Positions 16,423 through 25,211 of a stretch of DNA of 64,000 nucleotides are shown piece after piece. Under the pieces are notes generated by a model. The model worked only from the letters and a program-made list of their open reading frames with translations. It made no database searches and had not been told where the DNA came from. A program made the translations under genes and the position numbers. How positions within the stretch are numbered: the first letter of the stretch is position 1; the number at the start of each line of letters is the position of its first letter. Origin of the DNA: Verrucomicrobium sp. BvORR034 (GTDB lineage Bacteria > Verrucomicrobiota > Verrucomicrobiia > Verrucomicrobiales > Verrucomicrobiaceae); NCBI RefSeq assembly GCF_000739635.1, contig NZ_BATQ01000049.1:1-64000 (forward strand), given 5' to 3'.

Positions 16423-16753
16423 CCGGGCTCGTGAGAAAGCTGATCACGATGTGAGACCTTTTGCGGCCCTGATCCGGGGAGGGCCGTGACCCTCTCTTTC
16501 AGGAGAAAAAGTTAGATCATGAACCGCCGCTTGGCGTCATCGAGACCGTCCCCCCGGGTTCTGGCAGGGTGAGTCGGCACCAGGAGCCTGAAGAGAAAAA
16601 GAAGCGCTTTGGGATGATGGAACGGGTAAAAGTGTTGCGAGAGGGTGGACAACAGGGAGTTCGGGTGATATGGCGGGGCGGTCGGGGGCAGGAGCAGCGG
16701 GCTCACCCTGATATTCTTGCGTTCGCCAAAAAAAATATTTCATCAATTACCCC
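16423..16753. other. Intergenic stretch, no gene recognised
   Basis: No convincing reading frame. A short frame at 16518 (17 codons) and one at 16569-16757 are highly basic and overlap the next gene. An A-rich stretch ending AAAAAAAATATTTCATCAATT (16729-16749) lies directly before the next start and may contain promoter elements. An imperfect GGCCCTGATCC/GGGAGGGCC hairpin lies near 16466-16488. Confidence 0.4.
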
Positions 16754-17167
16754 ATGACCTCGCTCAGAGACGCCGTTGGCCATTTGTATCAAGCCCTTGA
16801 AGATCTGGCCCAAGATCACGAGGAGCTGACCGATACGGATGTGCGGGAGGCGCTCGCGGAGACGCTGAACCACTACTTCACCTGGGAGCAGCCGCAGGAG
16901 ACCATGCCGGAGACCTACTTCATGTTCAGCGCCAAGGGCGACCGTGGCGTGGCCCATGCGGTGGCAGAATTCCTGGCAGAAGCCCTGCCAGCGGCGCATG
17001 CGGAGGGCGTGGGCCCTGGGCAGCCCCGGCATGATGTGCTGCAGGATGACTCCATCTCTACGGACAACGGGGAGACCTATGACCTGTTCATCGGCCAGAG
17101 CGACGAACCCCGCCCGGTGACGGCCCTCCATGCCATCCGGTTTGAGCCGGGCGAGTATGACGAATAG
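16754..17167 (+). CDS. Hypothetical acidic protein
   Basis: A 137-residue, strongly acidic soluble protein (many Asp/Glu, few Lys) without signal peptide. The N-terminal helix carries LYQALEDLAQDHEELTD; the rest has no known motif. Base composition and codon use match the surrounding housekeeping genes more than the preceding unknown block. No function is proposed. Confidence 0.6.
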   Translation: MTSLRDAVGHLYQALEDLAQDHEELTDTDVREALAETLNHYFTWEQPQETMPETYFMFSAKGDRGVAHAVAEFLAEALPAAHAEGVGPGQPRHDVLQDDSISTDNGETYDLFIGQSDEPRPVTALHAIRFEPGEYDE

Positions 17168-17372
17168 AAGGGAAGAGCGGGAAAGGGATAAGGGAGAAGG
17201 GGCTGAGGCACATTGAGCCCCGTTTGAGCTGGCATCGACGTGTGTCACCTGCCATTACCGGTGTGAGGAATCACGCTGATGAGAGTCGCCGGGAATGGCT
17301 GATGGCCGGCTGACTCTGGATCGGGCTTGAAAAGGCGTGCTTCAGAGGGAGATAGCTGGTAGGCTGAATCGC

Positions 17373-17846
17373 ATGAAATGGGTTGTTGCAGCGCTCTTCA
17401 TGATTCTGGCGGACGTGTCGATGGTCCGGGCGGCGGAGGGCGACAAGGTCTATCTTCTGGAGGAAGGCGAGGATGCGACGAGTACGCACTACTACTTTTT
17501 GTACTGCACGGGGGATTCGGTGCAGCGGGTCCGGTGGATTTGGAACGGAGAGGCGCAGAATGATCCTACCGTGACGGAGTATGTGATAAAAGGCGGCACC
17601 GTCAGGGTGTCGCACCTCAAAGGGGAAAGGGATCAACTGGCGGACCTCTTGGCGGGAAAGGAACCGTCGCTCAAGACGGTGTCGAGCTATGTGCTGGGTC
17701 CGGAGAAGGGCTATGACAAGGAAGGCCAGATCCTGGCTCCCGCTGGCAAGGCTGAACAGGCCCTGACGGCCCAACAGCGGGTGGACCTGTCCAATCTCCT
17801 GGAGATCCTGGCGCGGGAGCGGCCGGCGGAGGCGGTCGTGCGGTGA
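17373..17846 (+). CDS. Hypothetical secreted protein
   Basis: From ATG 17373 it has 157 residues: a signal peptide (KWVVAALFMILADVSMVRAA) and a mature domain of about 130 residues starting EGDKVYLLEEGED. No recognised family. The upstream codons back to 17337 would put basic residues ahead of the signal and are less likely. A copy of the dispersed repeat starts 14 nt behind the stop. Confidence 0.6.
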   Translation: MKWVVAALFMILADVSMVRAAEGDKVYLLEEGEDATSTHYYFLYCTGDSVQRVRWIWNGEAQNDPTVTEYVIKGGTVRVSHLKGERDQLADLLAGKEPSLKTVSSYVLGPEKGYDKEGQILAPAGKAEQALTAQQRVDLSNLLEILARERPAEAVVR

Positions 17847-17859
17847 GTTGGCGATTTTT

Positions 17860-17899
17860 GACGGGATTAACAGGATTTGAGAGAGATTAACAAGATGGG
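17860..17899. repeat. Dispersed intergenic repeat, copy 4
   Basis: GACGGGATTAACAGGATTTG then AGAGAGATTAACAAGATGGG. Same two-half structure as the other copies. Confidence 0.75.
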
Positions 17900-18029
17900 A
17901 AGGGAAGGCTTGGCTAAAAACGCAGGCCGGGGATTGCGGTAACTTGTGAGCGCCTGCAGAGGTTCGAGGAAGGAGATGGTATCGTAGCCGTGGGTTGTCA
18001 GATGGGCGCTCCTATGCAAGGATTGCGGC

Positions 18030-18785
18030 ATGTTGAAGGGTGTGATCAAGACGATGGCAGGCCGTTTGGGCTATACGATCTCAAAAACTCCTCGTGTGCG
18101 AGAAGCTGGGGGGAAGTCGGCGATGGGGGAGCTGAAGCGCCTGATGAAGGGGGTGGTGGAGCCGGTGGTATTTGATGTGGGCGGGCACCATGGAATGATG
18201 GTGAAGGCGTTTCGCGAGTTGTTGCCGGACTGCCGGGTGTACTCTTTTGAACCCTTCCACGAGTCGTTTGAAGTGCTGAAGGCGGAGGTGGCGGGGGACC
18301 CAAGGGTTCGCGTGTTTAACTATGGTCTGGGGGAGGAGAACGGGCCCCGGACGTTCCACGTGAACGCGCATGAGCAGACGAATTCACTGCTGCCAACAGA
18401 TGGCGAAGGGGCGGTGACCTGGGGCGAGGGGCTGCTTACGACCCAGAGGACGATGACGGTGGAGATCCGGACGCTGGATTCGGTGATGAAGGAGCTGGAG
18501 GTGCCGCGGATAGACGTGCTCAAACTGGACGTGCAAGGGGCGGAGCCGCTGGTGATGGAGGGCGCCCGGGCAGCCTGCGAGATGGGAAATATCGAGGTGC
18601 TGTACTCCGAGATCATCACCCGGCCGACTTACCAGGGACAGAAGCGCCTGGACGAGGCGCTGATGTTCTATCACGAGTTGGGGTTTGAGCTGCACAATTT
18701 TTACAATGCCTCTCTCACCAAGGAGAATCAGTTGCGTCAGGTGGATGCGATTTTTGTGAAGAGGGGGAGAAGTATTCGTTCGTAG
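18030..18785 (+). CDS. FkbM-family SAM-dependent methyltransferase
   Basis: A 251-residue class I methyltransferase. VVFDVGGHHGMMVKAF is the SAM-binding glycine loop, RVYSFEPFHESFE the acidic ribose-binding strand, and RIDVLKLDVQGAEPLVMEG the LKxDVQGAE signature of the FkbM family. FkbM-type enzymes O-methylate sugars or secondary metabolites, often in glycan or polyketide pathways. Here it stands alone, so its substrate is open. A bidirectional terminator separates it from the convergent DUF1080 gene. Confidence 0.88.
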   Translation: MLKGVIKTMAGRLGYTISKTPRVREAGGKSAMGELKRLMKGVVEPVVFDVGGHHGMMVKAFRELLPDCRVYSFEPFHESFEVLKAEVAGDPRVRVFNYGLGEENGPRTFHVNAHEQTNSLLPTDGEGAVTWGEGLLTTQRTMTVEIRTLDSVMKELEVPRIDVLKLDVQGAEPLVMEGARAACEMGNIEVLYSEIITRPTYQGQKRLDEALMFYHELGFELHNFYNASLTKENQLRQVDAIFVKRGRSIRS

Positions 18786-18831
18786 AAGGTGGACGACTGA
18801 ATCCGGTTGGAAGCCGGTGGCGTTTGTTCGC

Positions 18832-18864
18832 AAAAAAAGGCAGCCGGTGAGGGCTGCCTTTTTT
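18832..18864. terminator. Bidirectional rho-independent terminator
   Basis: Seven A residues, stem GGCAGCC, loop GGTGAG, stem GGCTGCC, then TTTTTT. The A-run and T-run make it work on both strands, between the convergent genes ending at 18785 and 18899. Confidence 0.85.
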
Positions 18865-18898
18865 ATTGGATCAGATGGGTCGTTCGACTGGTCTTGGA

Positions 18899-19540
18899 TC
18901 AGGGGAGGGGTTTGATCTCAAGATCCTTGTAGAAGGCGACGCTCTTTGGGTCGTGGCCCTGGATGGCGATGGTGCCTTCGCTCAGACTGCGGCCGGGCAT
19001 GCCTTTGAGGGACTTTGCGGGATCCCAGTCATCGGGCTGCGTCCAGTCCACGGTGGTTTTGCCGTCGATTTTGATCGTGATGTGTTTGCCTTCGACCTTG
19101 ATGTAGTAGTCCGACCAGACGTTGTCCTTGTTGGGAGCGTTGTCGAGCACGTCCTGCACAGCGTAGAGGCCGCCCGTCTTCTTGCGGTCGGTATGAGTGG
19201 CGTTCACCTGGCACTCATAGCCTTTTTCCGGCCAGCCCTTGTCTTGGTAGGTGGTGTGGATGTAGATGCCGCCGTTGGCACCGGGGGTGGTCATGAACTT
19301 GGCCTTGAACTCGAAGTTCTTGAACTTGGCGTTGCCATCGGCACCGACAAAGAAGATGTGGGCGCGCCCGCCGGACACCTTGAGCTTGCCGTCTTCTACA
19401 GTGAAGGAGCCGGGAACTTCTTCGTTGGACTTCCAGCCGGAGAGGTCCTTGCCGTTGAACATGCTGGTCCAGCCGTCTTCGGCGAGGGCGACGGCGCTCA
19501 GGGCGACGACGCTGAGGAGGGTGAGAAACGTGGTTTTCAT
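18899..19540 (-). CDS. DUF1080 / 3-keto-disaccharide hydrolase-like secreted protein
   Basis: A 213-residue protein with a signal peptide (KTTFLTLLSVVALSAVALAE) followed at once by the DUF1080 hallmark GWTSMFNGKDLSGW and, further on, NGGIYIHT, KGYECQVNATHTD and the C-terminal GTIAIQGHD. The fold is a concanavalin-like jelly roll. The family was first a domain of unknown function and is now often labelled 3-keto-disaccharide hydrolase; activity of this copy is not shown. ATG 19540 gives a clean signal peptide; an upstream GTG at 19558 is unlikely. Very common in Verrucomicrobiota and Planctomycetota. Confidence 0.88.
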   Translation of the reverse strand: MKTTFLTLLSVVALSAVALAEDGWTSMFNGKDLSGWKSNEEVPGSFTVEDGKLKVSGGRAHIFFVGADGNAKFKNFEFKAKFMTTPGANGGIYIHTTYQDKGWPEKGYECQVNATHTDRKKTGGLYAVQDVLDNAPNKDNVWSDYYIKVEGKHITIKIDGKTTVDWTQPDDWDPAKSLKGMPGRSLSEGTIAIQGHDPKSVAFYKDLEIKPLP

Positions 19541-19616
19541 CGGACGCGGATTTTGCACGAGGGCAGGTGGTTGTCACCCAAATTCGGTCGGGCAGGGCTG
19601 GCTGGGTGCGGGTGGA

Positions 19617-19656
19617 GACAGGATTAACAAGATTTTTTGAGGATTTACAAGATGGG
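19617..19656. repeat. Dispersed intergenic repeat, copy 5
   Basis: GACAGGATTAACAAGATTTT then TTGAGGATTTACAAGATGGG. Lies 77 nt upstream of the DUF1080 start, in the divergent gap before the DUF167 gene. Confidence 0.8.
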
Positions 19657-19819
19657 GAAGGGAGGGGATGACTTGTACGGAACGGACGTGAGTGAATCTT
19701 GCCGGGCCCGTGTGATGGGGGTGACTGCCAAGGAAGTTGCATCGCCAAGAGCTCCGTCGAATCCGGCACGCGATTCAGGCCTGGAGTCTTGAGCGAGGCC
19801 GTTCTACTGTCAGCCTCTG

Positions 19820-20098
19820 ATGGGAGATGACTCAGTGAATCTGGCTTGCAAGGTGACGCCGAATGCGCGTCGCAGTGAGATCATCGGCTGGGGAGCGGAT
19901 GAGCAGGGGCGGCGGGTATTGTTGGTCAAGCTGGCCGCTCCAGCGCTGGAGGGGAAGGCGAACAAGGAATTGGTCCGCTTCCTGGCAGAGTGGCTGGGCT
20001 GTGCGAAGGGTGAGGTCAGCCTTTTGAGGGGTGATACCAGCCGCACCAAACTTCTGCGGGTGCCAGGCAAGGCTCACGAGAGGCTTCAGGCGTTGTAG
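19820..20098 (+). CDS. DUF167 (YggU-family) protein
   Basis: A 92-residue single-domain protein with the family pattern LACKVTPNARRSEI at the start, LLVKLAAPALEGKANKELVRFLA in the centre and GDTSRTKLLRVPG near the end. Length matches YggU. The biochemical role of the family is unknown; it often accompanies YggT or proline-synthesis genes, which are absent here. Confidence 0.9.
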   Translation: MGDDSVNLACKVTPNARRSEIIGWGADEQGRRVLLVKLAAPALEGKANKELVRFLAEWLGCAKGEVSLLRGDTSRTKLLRVPGKAHERLQAL

Positions 20099-20159
20099 AT
20101 GCAGTTGGTCCCAGTCGGGAAGCATCAACGATGCGTTGGCGTGCCTCCAGCCAACGAAA

Positions 20160-20206
20160 AACCCCAGCCCTGTCGTCGCTTGATTGCGGCGGCGGAGGAT
20201 GGGGTT
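20160..20206 (+). terminator. Terminator-like hairpin
   Basis: An imperfect 20-bp stem: AACCCCAGCC... pairs with ...GGATGGGGTT around a TTGATT loop, with GCG/CGC at the inner end. It lies 60 nt behind the DUF167 gene. Only a weak T-tract follows (TTTGCTTC). Confidence 0.4.
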
Positions 20207-20363
20207 TGCTTCAGGTCAGGTGCCTGGAGATATTTCGTTTTGAGTGCGGGATTCCCCCCAATGGGGTGCCCTGGTACAGGGTGATTTGGAGGGAATCCCA
20301 GCGATCAGATCGCGGCTGGATTACTCACGGCAGGCCAGCACACAGGCGCTGGCCCGCAGCAGG

Positions 20364-20825
20364 TTAACCTTTGATCTTGGAGACTGCCTTTTTGCGGCAC
20401 TCGACGGCAAGTTCCCAGGCCTTGTCGAGGCCGAGCTTGGCGACGGAGAAGGACTTCTTCACCACTTTGCCGGGTTCGGGGCTCCAGGAAGCCTCAACGT
20501 GCTCATAGACATACTTTTTGTCGTCTTTGGTCACGATGGTCTTGCGGAGACGGACGCCACGGTAGCCGGAAGTGTTGCGGGCGGAGATTTTTTCCGCGAG
20601 TTCACGCCGGGTGTAGGGCTTGAGTTTCTTCTCCATCTTGTCGCGAACGGTGCGAGCCTGCTCCAGGGCGCCCTTCTTGCCGCCATGGGCGGAGTCAGAG
20701 AAGAACTGGTTGAAGCGTTGTCCGCGACGATAGATGCGGACTTCGAAGCCGCGCACAGGGCGCTTGCCTTCACCACCGGTGTTTTCAATCCGGGTGATGT
20801 TGCGGTTGTTTGGATCTTTGGCCAT
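20364..20825 (-). CDS. Bacterial AP2/ERF-domain protein
   Basis: A 153-residue basic protein. The C-terminal half reads NTSGYRGVRLRK, YVYEHVEASW and KSFSVAKLGLDKAWELAVE, matching the AP2 DNA-binding domain: G-x-R-G-V, a central W in the beta-sheet and an amphipathic helix after F-x-V. The N-terminal part (RGFEVRIYRRGQRFNQFFSD) looks like a second, integrase-N-like strand set. AP2 domains occur in plant transcription factors and in bacterial homing-type and small stand-alone proteins. Here no nuclease motif (HNH) is seen, so a DNA-binding role is inferred. Confidence 0.75.
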   Translation of the reverse strand: MAKDPNNRNITRIENTGGEGKRPVRGFEVRIYRRGQRFNQFFSDSAHGGKKGALEQARTVRDKMEKKLKPYTRRELAEKISARNTSGYRGVRLRKTIVTKDDKKYVYEHVEASWSPEPGKVVKKSFSVAKLGLDKAWELAVECRKKAVSKIKG

Positions 20826-20919
20826 AGTTAGTTGGTGGGTTAGGGTTTCTTGGTTGTTTTACTGGGGTTCTCCACGATGCCTTGGTTTGGCAGATGGGCT
20901 TGTTTTTGGAACGAGCGTT

Positions 20920-21780
20920 TCACGGGTCAGTGTGAGCGCTGATGAGCTTCCTGAACAAGCCCCTCAATTGGAGGCTTTTTGGGCCAGGGCATAGGGAAAG
21001 GGGAATGTCGTCCACATGCGAAATGGGATGGATTTCGCGGATGGATGACGTCAAAAAAGCTTCTTCTGCCTCGCGCAGGGCAGAGACGGGAAGATTGTCT
21101 TCAAACACGGGGATCTGGTGCTCGCGGCAGAGCTCCAGCACCAGTTCACGCGTGACGCCTGGGAGACAGCCAGAGCTGAGCCGCGGGGTGTGCAGGCCGC
21201 CTTGATGAACAAGAAAAATGTTCGTCGTGGCACCTTCGCAAAGATGACCGGCCGTATTCGCAAAGATGGGTTCGCCAGCTCCGTGGGCACGGGCGTGGTT
21301 CAGGGCGATAACATTCTCGCCGTACGATATGGATTTCACCCCGGCCAGAGCGCCCCGCTCGTTGCGGGTCCAGGGGACGATTGCTACACGCTCAGCCTCT
21401 CCCCGCTCGATCACCTTCGCCGCCGTGCAGACCATCGTGGGCTCCACTGAGCCTCGCGGAGCCCCCAGCGGCCCTTCACCGGCGGTCACGGTCACTCGCA
21501 CACGTGCATCCGCATCCTCCAGATGGTTGGCGGCGATGGTTTGCTCGATCATGTCTTTAAATGCGATGAAAGTCGGAGTTTGGACGTATATTTTTTGGCA
21601 GGAATTCACCAGTCTATTCCAATGACGCATAAGGGAAAAAGGTTTTCCCTTATAGGCCTTTAAGGTTTCGAACACGCCGTCACCCACTGAGAACCCTTGA
21701 TCCTGTGGTGACACGTGAGCTTCGCTGTGCGGCACCACCTTGCCCCGAATCCAAACGAGGGGTTCAGCAGATGACTTCAT
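20920..21780 (-). CDS. Class IV PLP aminotransferase / aminodeoxychorismate lyase-like
   Basis: A 286-residue fold-type IV PLP enzyme. FSVGDGVFETLKAYKGKPF is the family's N-terminal signature, the PLP Lys lies in GVKSISYGENVIAL, and EGATTNIFLV and GCLPGVTRELVLEL form the C-terminal cofactor pocket. Members include IlvE, D-amino-acid aminotransferase and PabC; the size and the YxxN-like motif do not decide between them. ATG 21780 is chosen over an upstream Met at 21807. No pab or ilv genes are nearby. Confidence 0.85.
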   Translation of the reverse strand: MKSSAEPLVWIRGKVVPHSEAHVSPQDQGFSVGDGVFETLKAYKGKPFSLMRHWNRLVNSCQKIYVQTPTFIAFKDMIEQTIAANHLEDADARVRVTVTAGEGPLGAPRGSVEPTMVCTAAKVIERGEAERVAIVPWTRNERGALAGVKSISYGENVIALNHARAHGAGEPIFANTAGHLCEGATTNIFLVHQGGLHTPRLSSGCLPGVTRELVLELCREHQIPVFEDNLPVSALREAEEAFLTSSIREIHPISHVDDIPLSLCPGPKSLQLRGLFRKLISAHTDP

Positions 21781-21989
21781 GTAGTTGTGACTGGAGCACG
21801 GAACCATCGTTCACGGAAAAACTGGGTGGATCAAACCTATCATGCATTAGGGTGGTGGAGTAGTGGACGGAAAAACTGGATTGGGCCGAGCGGGGTCTGG
21901 TCGGAGAAAATACCCGGCCCTTCGTTCTCGCGCGAAGAGAGGGGTGATGCGGCTTGCTTGTCCTCACGTCACTGCTAACGCATGGGGGC

Positions 21990-22940
21990 ATGCTGCCCGC
22001 CATTCTCACTGCCATCTTGTTTGCCGGTTCGGGCATATGCGGGCAGAGGGCCGCAGTGGGCCTGGGGGCGCTGAAAGCCAACGCCCTGAGGCTGTTGCTG
22101 GCGACCCTGGCATTGGGAAGTTTGGCGTATTGGACGGGGCCGGTGGATCTCACTACGTGTACGGCGCAACGATTGTTCTACAGTGGCGTTGTAGGATTTG
22201 GGGTGGGGGATGTCGCGCTTTTTCTTGCCTATCCGAGACTGGGGGCACGCCTTACCCTGCTCCTGTATTTGTGCAGTGCGCCGTTGTTCGGTACCATAGG
22301 GGATATTTGGCTGGTTGGTACTTTTCTGACGCTGCATCAGGCCTTGATGGGCGGAGTTATTTTGTGCGGCGTGGCGGTCGCCTTGAGTGCAGGGCTGCGA
22401 TTGCCTCCTGCATTGCGCGGTGCGGGTCACCGTTCAGCCGTTCGTTGGGGCGTATTGCTGGCATTGCTGGCAGGTTGTGGGCAGGGCTTTGGGGCCGCTT
22501 TGAGTCGTCTGGCTCAAGCAGAAGCGGTTCGAGAGGGACTGGTCATCACCGGCATCGGGCAGGCTTTTTTGCGCGTGCTGCCCGGGATGGGCTTTGCCAT
22601 GCTGACGTGGTACTTCTCGATGAAACTACCCAACTGGCTAGTTGGAGGAAATCGGGCAGATGAACGAAAATTTATTCGAGGTGCAAACAAGGTTATGAAT
22701 CGAAGGGTGTGGCTCTGGCTGCTTTCTGCCGCCTGTTGCGGGCCCATTGGGGGAGTCAGTTGTTTTCAGTGGGCCCTTGGTGAGTTGCGCAGCGGGGTGG
22801 TGCTGTCCATCACCGCCACGACGCCGTTGCTGGTCATGCCCCTTTCTTATTGGCTGGAGCAGGATCGTCCTGGCTGGCGCGGCGTCCTCGGCGCGATCAT
22901 CGCGGTGGCTGGCGTGATTGGCATGGTTGTGGCAGCGTGA
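21990..22940 (+). CDS. EamA-family (DMT superfamily) transporter
   Basis: A 316-residue integral membrane protein with about ten hydrophobic segments in two repeats, the typical 5+5 layout of EamA drug/metabolite transporters. SAITATTPLLVMPLSYWLEQDRPGWRG-like sequence near the C-terminus (ITATTPLLVMPLSY) is the usual last-repeat motif. ATG 21990 begins directly at the first helix (LPAILTAILFAGSG). Substrate unknown. Transcribed divergently from the aminotransferase. Confidence 0.82.
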   Translation: MLPAILTAILFAGSGICGQRAAVGLGALKANALRLLLATLALGSLAYWTGPVDLTTCTAQRLFYSGVVGFGVGDVALFLAYPRLGARLTLLLYLCSAPLFGTIGDIWLVGTFLTLHQALMGGVILCGVAVALSAGLRLPPALRGAGHRSAVRWGVLLALLAGCGQGFGAALSRLAQAEAVREGLVITGIGQAFLRVLPGMGFAMLTWYFSMKLPNWLVGGNRADERKFIRGANKVMNRRVWLWLLSAACCGPIGGVSCFQWALGELRSGVVLSITATTPLLVMPLSYWLEQDRPGWRGVLGAIIAVAGVIGMVVAA

Positions 22941-23060
22941 GTCGTGCCTGGAATCCGTATGACTGTATAAATAAGAGAGTAGAGCAAGGGTTGGTGTCGC
23001 TACCCAACGCGACAAAAACATCACTCGCCTTGCCCCCATTCTTGCTATGGTCTTCTGCGC

Positions 23061-25127
23061 ATGAGTTCTCCTTCCCCACGGCACTACGACGTTTTGATTC
23101 TTGGCGGCGGATTCGCAGGTGTGTACTGCGCCCAGCGGCTGGTCAAAAAGCTAAAGGGGACCGGTAAATCAGTGGGGGTCATAGCTCGGGAGAATCACAT
23201 GGTCTTCCAGCCGATGCTGCCGGAGGTGGTGGGAGGCTCTCTGGCCCCCCGGCATGTCGTGAACCCCATTCGCCTCATCTGTGACGGGGCGGATGTCTTC
23301 CGCGGCCTGGTAAAATCGGTGAACCTGCCTGGCAAGCGGCTGCTGTTGGACGGCGGCGTGACCGCAGGCACGGTGGAGTTCACGTTCGATCACATCGTCT
23401 TTGCCCTGGGTGCGGAGGTGGATTTGACCCGCATCCCCGGGATGAGCGAGCACGCTTATCTGGTGCGGAACTGCGGCGATGCCATGAAGCTGCGGGCCAC
23501 CATCATCGGCCGGATGGAGGAGGCCAACTTGATCTCGGATGCGGCAACGCGTCGCCGCCTGCTCAGCTTTATTGTGGTGGGCGGCGGTTATTCAGGGGTG
23601 GAAACGGCCGGCCAGATGATCGATCTGCTGCACTCCATGTGTCGCTTTTATGAGCAGGTGCAGCCGGAGGACTTCAGCGTCACGCTGGTGCACAGCGGTG
23701 AGAAGGTGCTGCCCATGCTCTCGGCGAAGCTGGCGGACTACACTGGCACCCAGTTGCAGAACATGGGGGTGAAGATCCTCTTTAAAGCCCGGGTGAAGGC
23801 GGCCACCGCCCGGACGGTCATTCTGGATGACGGGCGGAAGATCGACGCGTACACGGTGGTCTGCACCGTGGGGAATGCGCCCCATCCGCAGATTTTGGCC
23901 CTCGGTGCCTCCGGGGACCTGCCGCTGGAAAAAGGCCACGTCGTGGTGGAGGCCACTGGCCAGGTGAAGGGGCTCACCCATGTCTGGGCAGCGGGAGATT
24001 GTGCCTCCTTCCCGAAATCAGGCGGGGGAAAGTGCCCCGAGACCGCACAGTTTGCCTACCGTCAGGGTCTGTTGGTCGGAGACAATCTCGTGGCCAGTCT
24101 GCAAGGGCGCGCTCTCACGCCGTTCGCCTTTACCGGGCTGGGCGAGTTGGCCTCCATTGGTCACCGCAAGGCGGTGGCGGAGATCTTTGGCTGGCACTTT
24201 TCCGGCATCATTGCCTGGTTCATGTGGCGGACGATTTATCTGATGAAGCTCCCGGGGCTGGACCGCAAGCTCAGGGTGATGTCGGAATGGACCTTCGACC
24301 TCTTCTTCCCACGGGATATCAACCTCCTGACGCCTCAGTATTCCTCGCCCATGGAGGAGATGCACCTGGAAGCCGGGGATCCCTTGTTTCATCGGGGAGA
24401 GCCCGCCTTCTCCTTCTACGCCGTGAAAAATGGGAGGGTGGACATCACTGACGAAAGCGGTGAGGTGGTGAAGTCTGCTGTGGCTGGCGATCATTTTGGC
24501 GAGAGGGCGCTGCTGGAGGACCATATCTGGCGCTACACTGCGACGGCCAAGGAGCCCAGCACCCTGGTGGCCATCGATGAGCGCACCTTCCAGAAACTGG
24601 TCAGCTCGATTGGCTCCCTCAGCACGCTCTTCCGCCGCACGGCAGAGACCTATGACAGCGCGCAGGAGATTGAGCATGTGATGGCCAAGCTGCCCCAGCG
24701 CGCCCGCAGCGGCACGGCGGGTGACCTGATGGTGCGCCAACTGGCGTCGCTCAATGAAGACGACCGCCTCGACAAGGCGCTGGACCTTTTCCACCGGGAG
24801 CGGCATAGCACCTATCCAGTATTGGACGCAGAAGGGCGGGTGCGTGGCCTTCTGCGCCGGGCCGACTGCTACGAATGGCTGAAACACAATGCCATGGACC
24901 CCGACACCTTGGTGAAGGATCTGCCGATCAAGCGCGCCATGGTCATCGCCACTCACATGCCGCTGCCGGAAGTGTTCGAGCTCATGATTCGCACGGGGGC
25001 GAGCAAGGCCGTGGTGTGCGATGCAGATCAGAAACTGGTGGGCATGCTCACGCTCTTTGACCTGCTCACTGCTCCTACGGAGCCTGCCCCCACCCCGGAC
25101 GAGCTGGCGGCGGTGCCTGCGATGTAG
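23061..25127 (+). CDS. Type II NADH dehydrogenase-like flavoprotein fused to a cyclic-nucleotide-binding domain and two CBS domains
   Basis: A 688-residue fusion. Residues 10-400 are an NDH-2-like oxidoreductase: FAD-binding GGGFAG (15-20), NADH-binding VVGGGYSGVETAG (172-184), AAGDCA (310-315), and an amphipathic membrane-binding region (about 378-420). Residues about 430-525 form a cNMP-binding (CRP-like) barrel with GDHFGERALLED and RYTATA at the phosphate-binding cassette. Residues about 553-671 form a CBS pair (AGDLMVRQLASLNEDD, TYPVLDAEGRVRGLL; then VIATHMPLPEVFELM, KAVVCDADQKLVGML). NDH-2 oxidises NADH and reduces quinone at the inner membrane. The two C-terminal modules could tune it to cAMP/c-di-AMP-like and adenylate ligands; that is inference. 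Confidence 0.85.
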   Translation: MSSPSPRHYDVLILGGGFAGVYCAQRLVKKLKGTGKSVGVIARENHMVFQPMLPEVVGGSLAPRHVVNPIRLICDGADVFRGLVKSVNLPGKRLLLDGGVTAGTVEFTFDHIVFALGAEVDLTRIPGMSEHAYLVRNCGDAMKLRATIIGRMEEANLISDAATRRRLLSFIVVGGGYSGVETAGQMIDLLHSMCRFYEQVQPEDFSVTLVHSGEKVLPMLSAKLADYTGTQLQNMGVKILFKARVKAATARTVILDDGRKIDAYTVVCTVGNAPHPQILALGASGDLPLEKGHVVVEATGQVKGLTHVWAAGDCASFPKSGGGKCPETAQFAYRQGLLVGDNLVASLQGRALTPFAFTGLGELASIGHRKAVAEIFGWHFSGIIAWFMWRTIYLMKLPGLDRKLRVMSEWTFDLFFPRDINLLTPQYSSPMEEMHLEAGDPLFHRGEPAFSFYAVKNGRVDITDESGEVVKSAVAGDHFGERALLEDHIWRYTATAKEPSTLVAIDERTFQKLVSSIGSLSTLFRRTAETYDSAQEIEHVMAKLPQRARSGTAGDLMVRQLASLNEDDRLDKALDLFHRERHSTYPVLDAEGRVRGLLRRADCYEWLKHNAMDPDTLVKDLPIKRAMVIATHMPLPEVFELMIRTGASKAVVCDADQKLVGMLTLFDLLTAPTEPAPTPDELAAVPAM

Positions 25128-25211
25128 CTTGCCTTCCCCGGCAGGGTGACTAATGGGTGTGGCCCGCTTTGCAGGGAGCTCTGCCCTGCGTTTGTCTCAG
25201 CCCCTTTCCGA

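Noticed and set aside
16569-16757. 62-codon basic forward frame
   Set aside because: Overlaps the next gene start, with biased Arg/Lys/Gly composition and no ribosome site.
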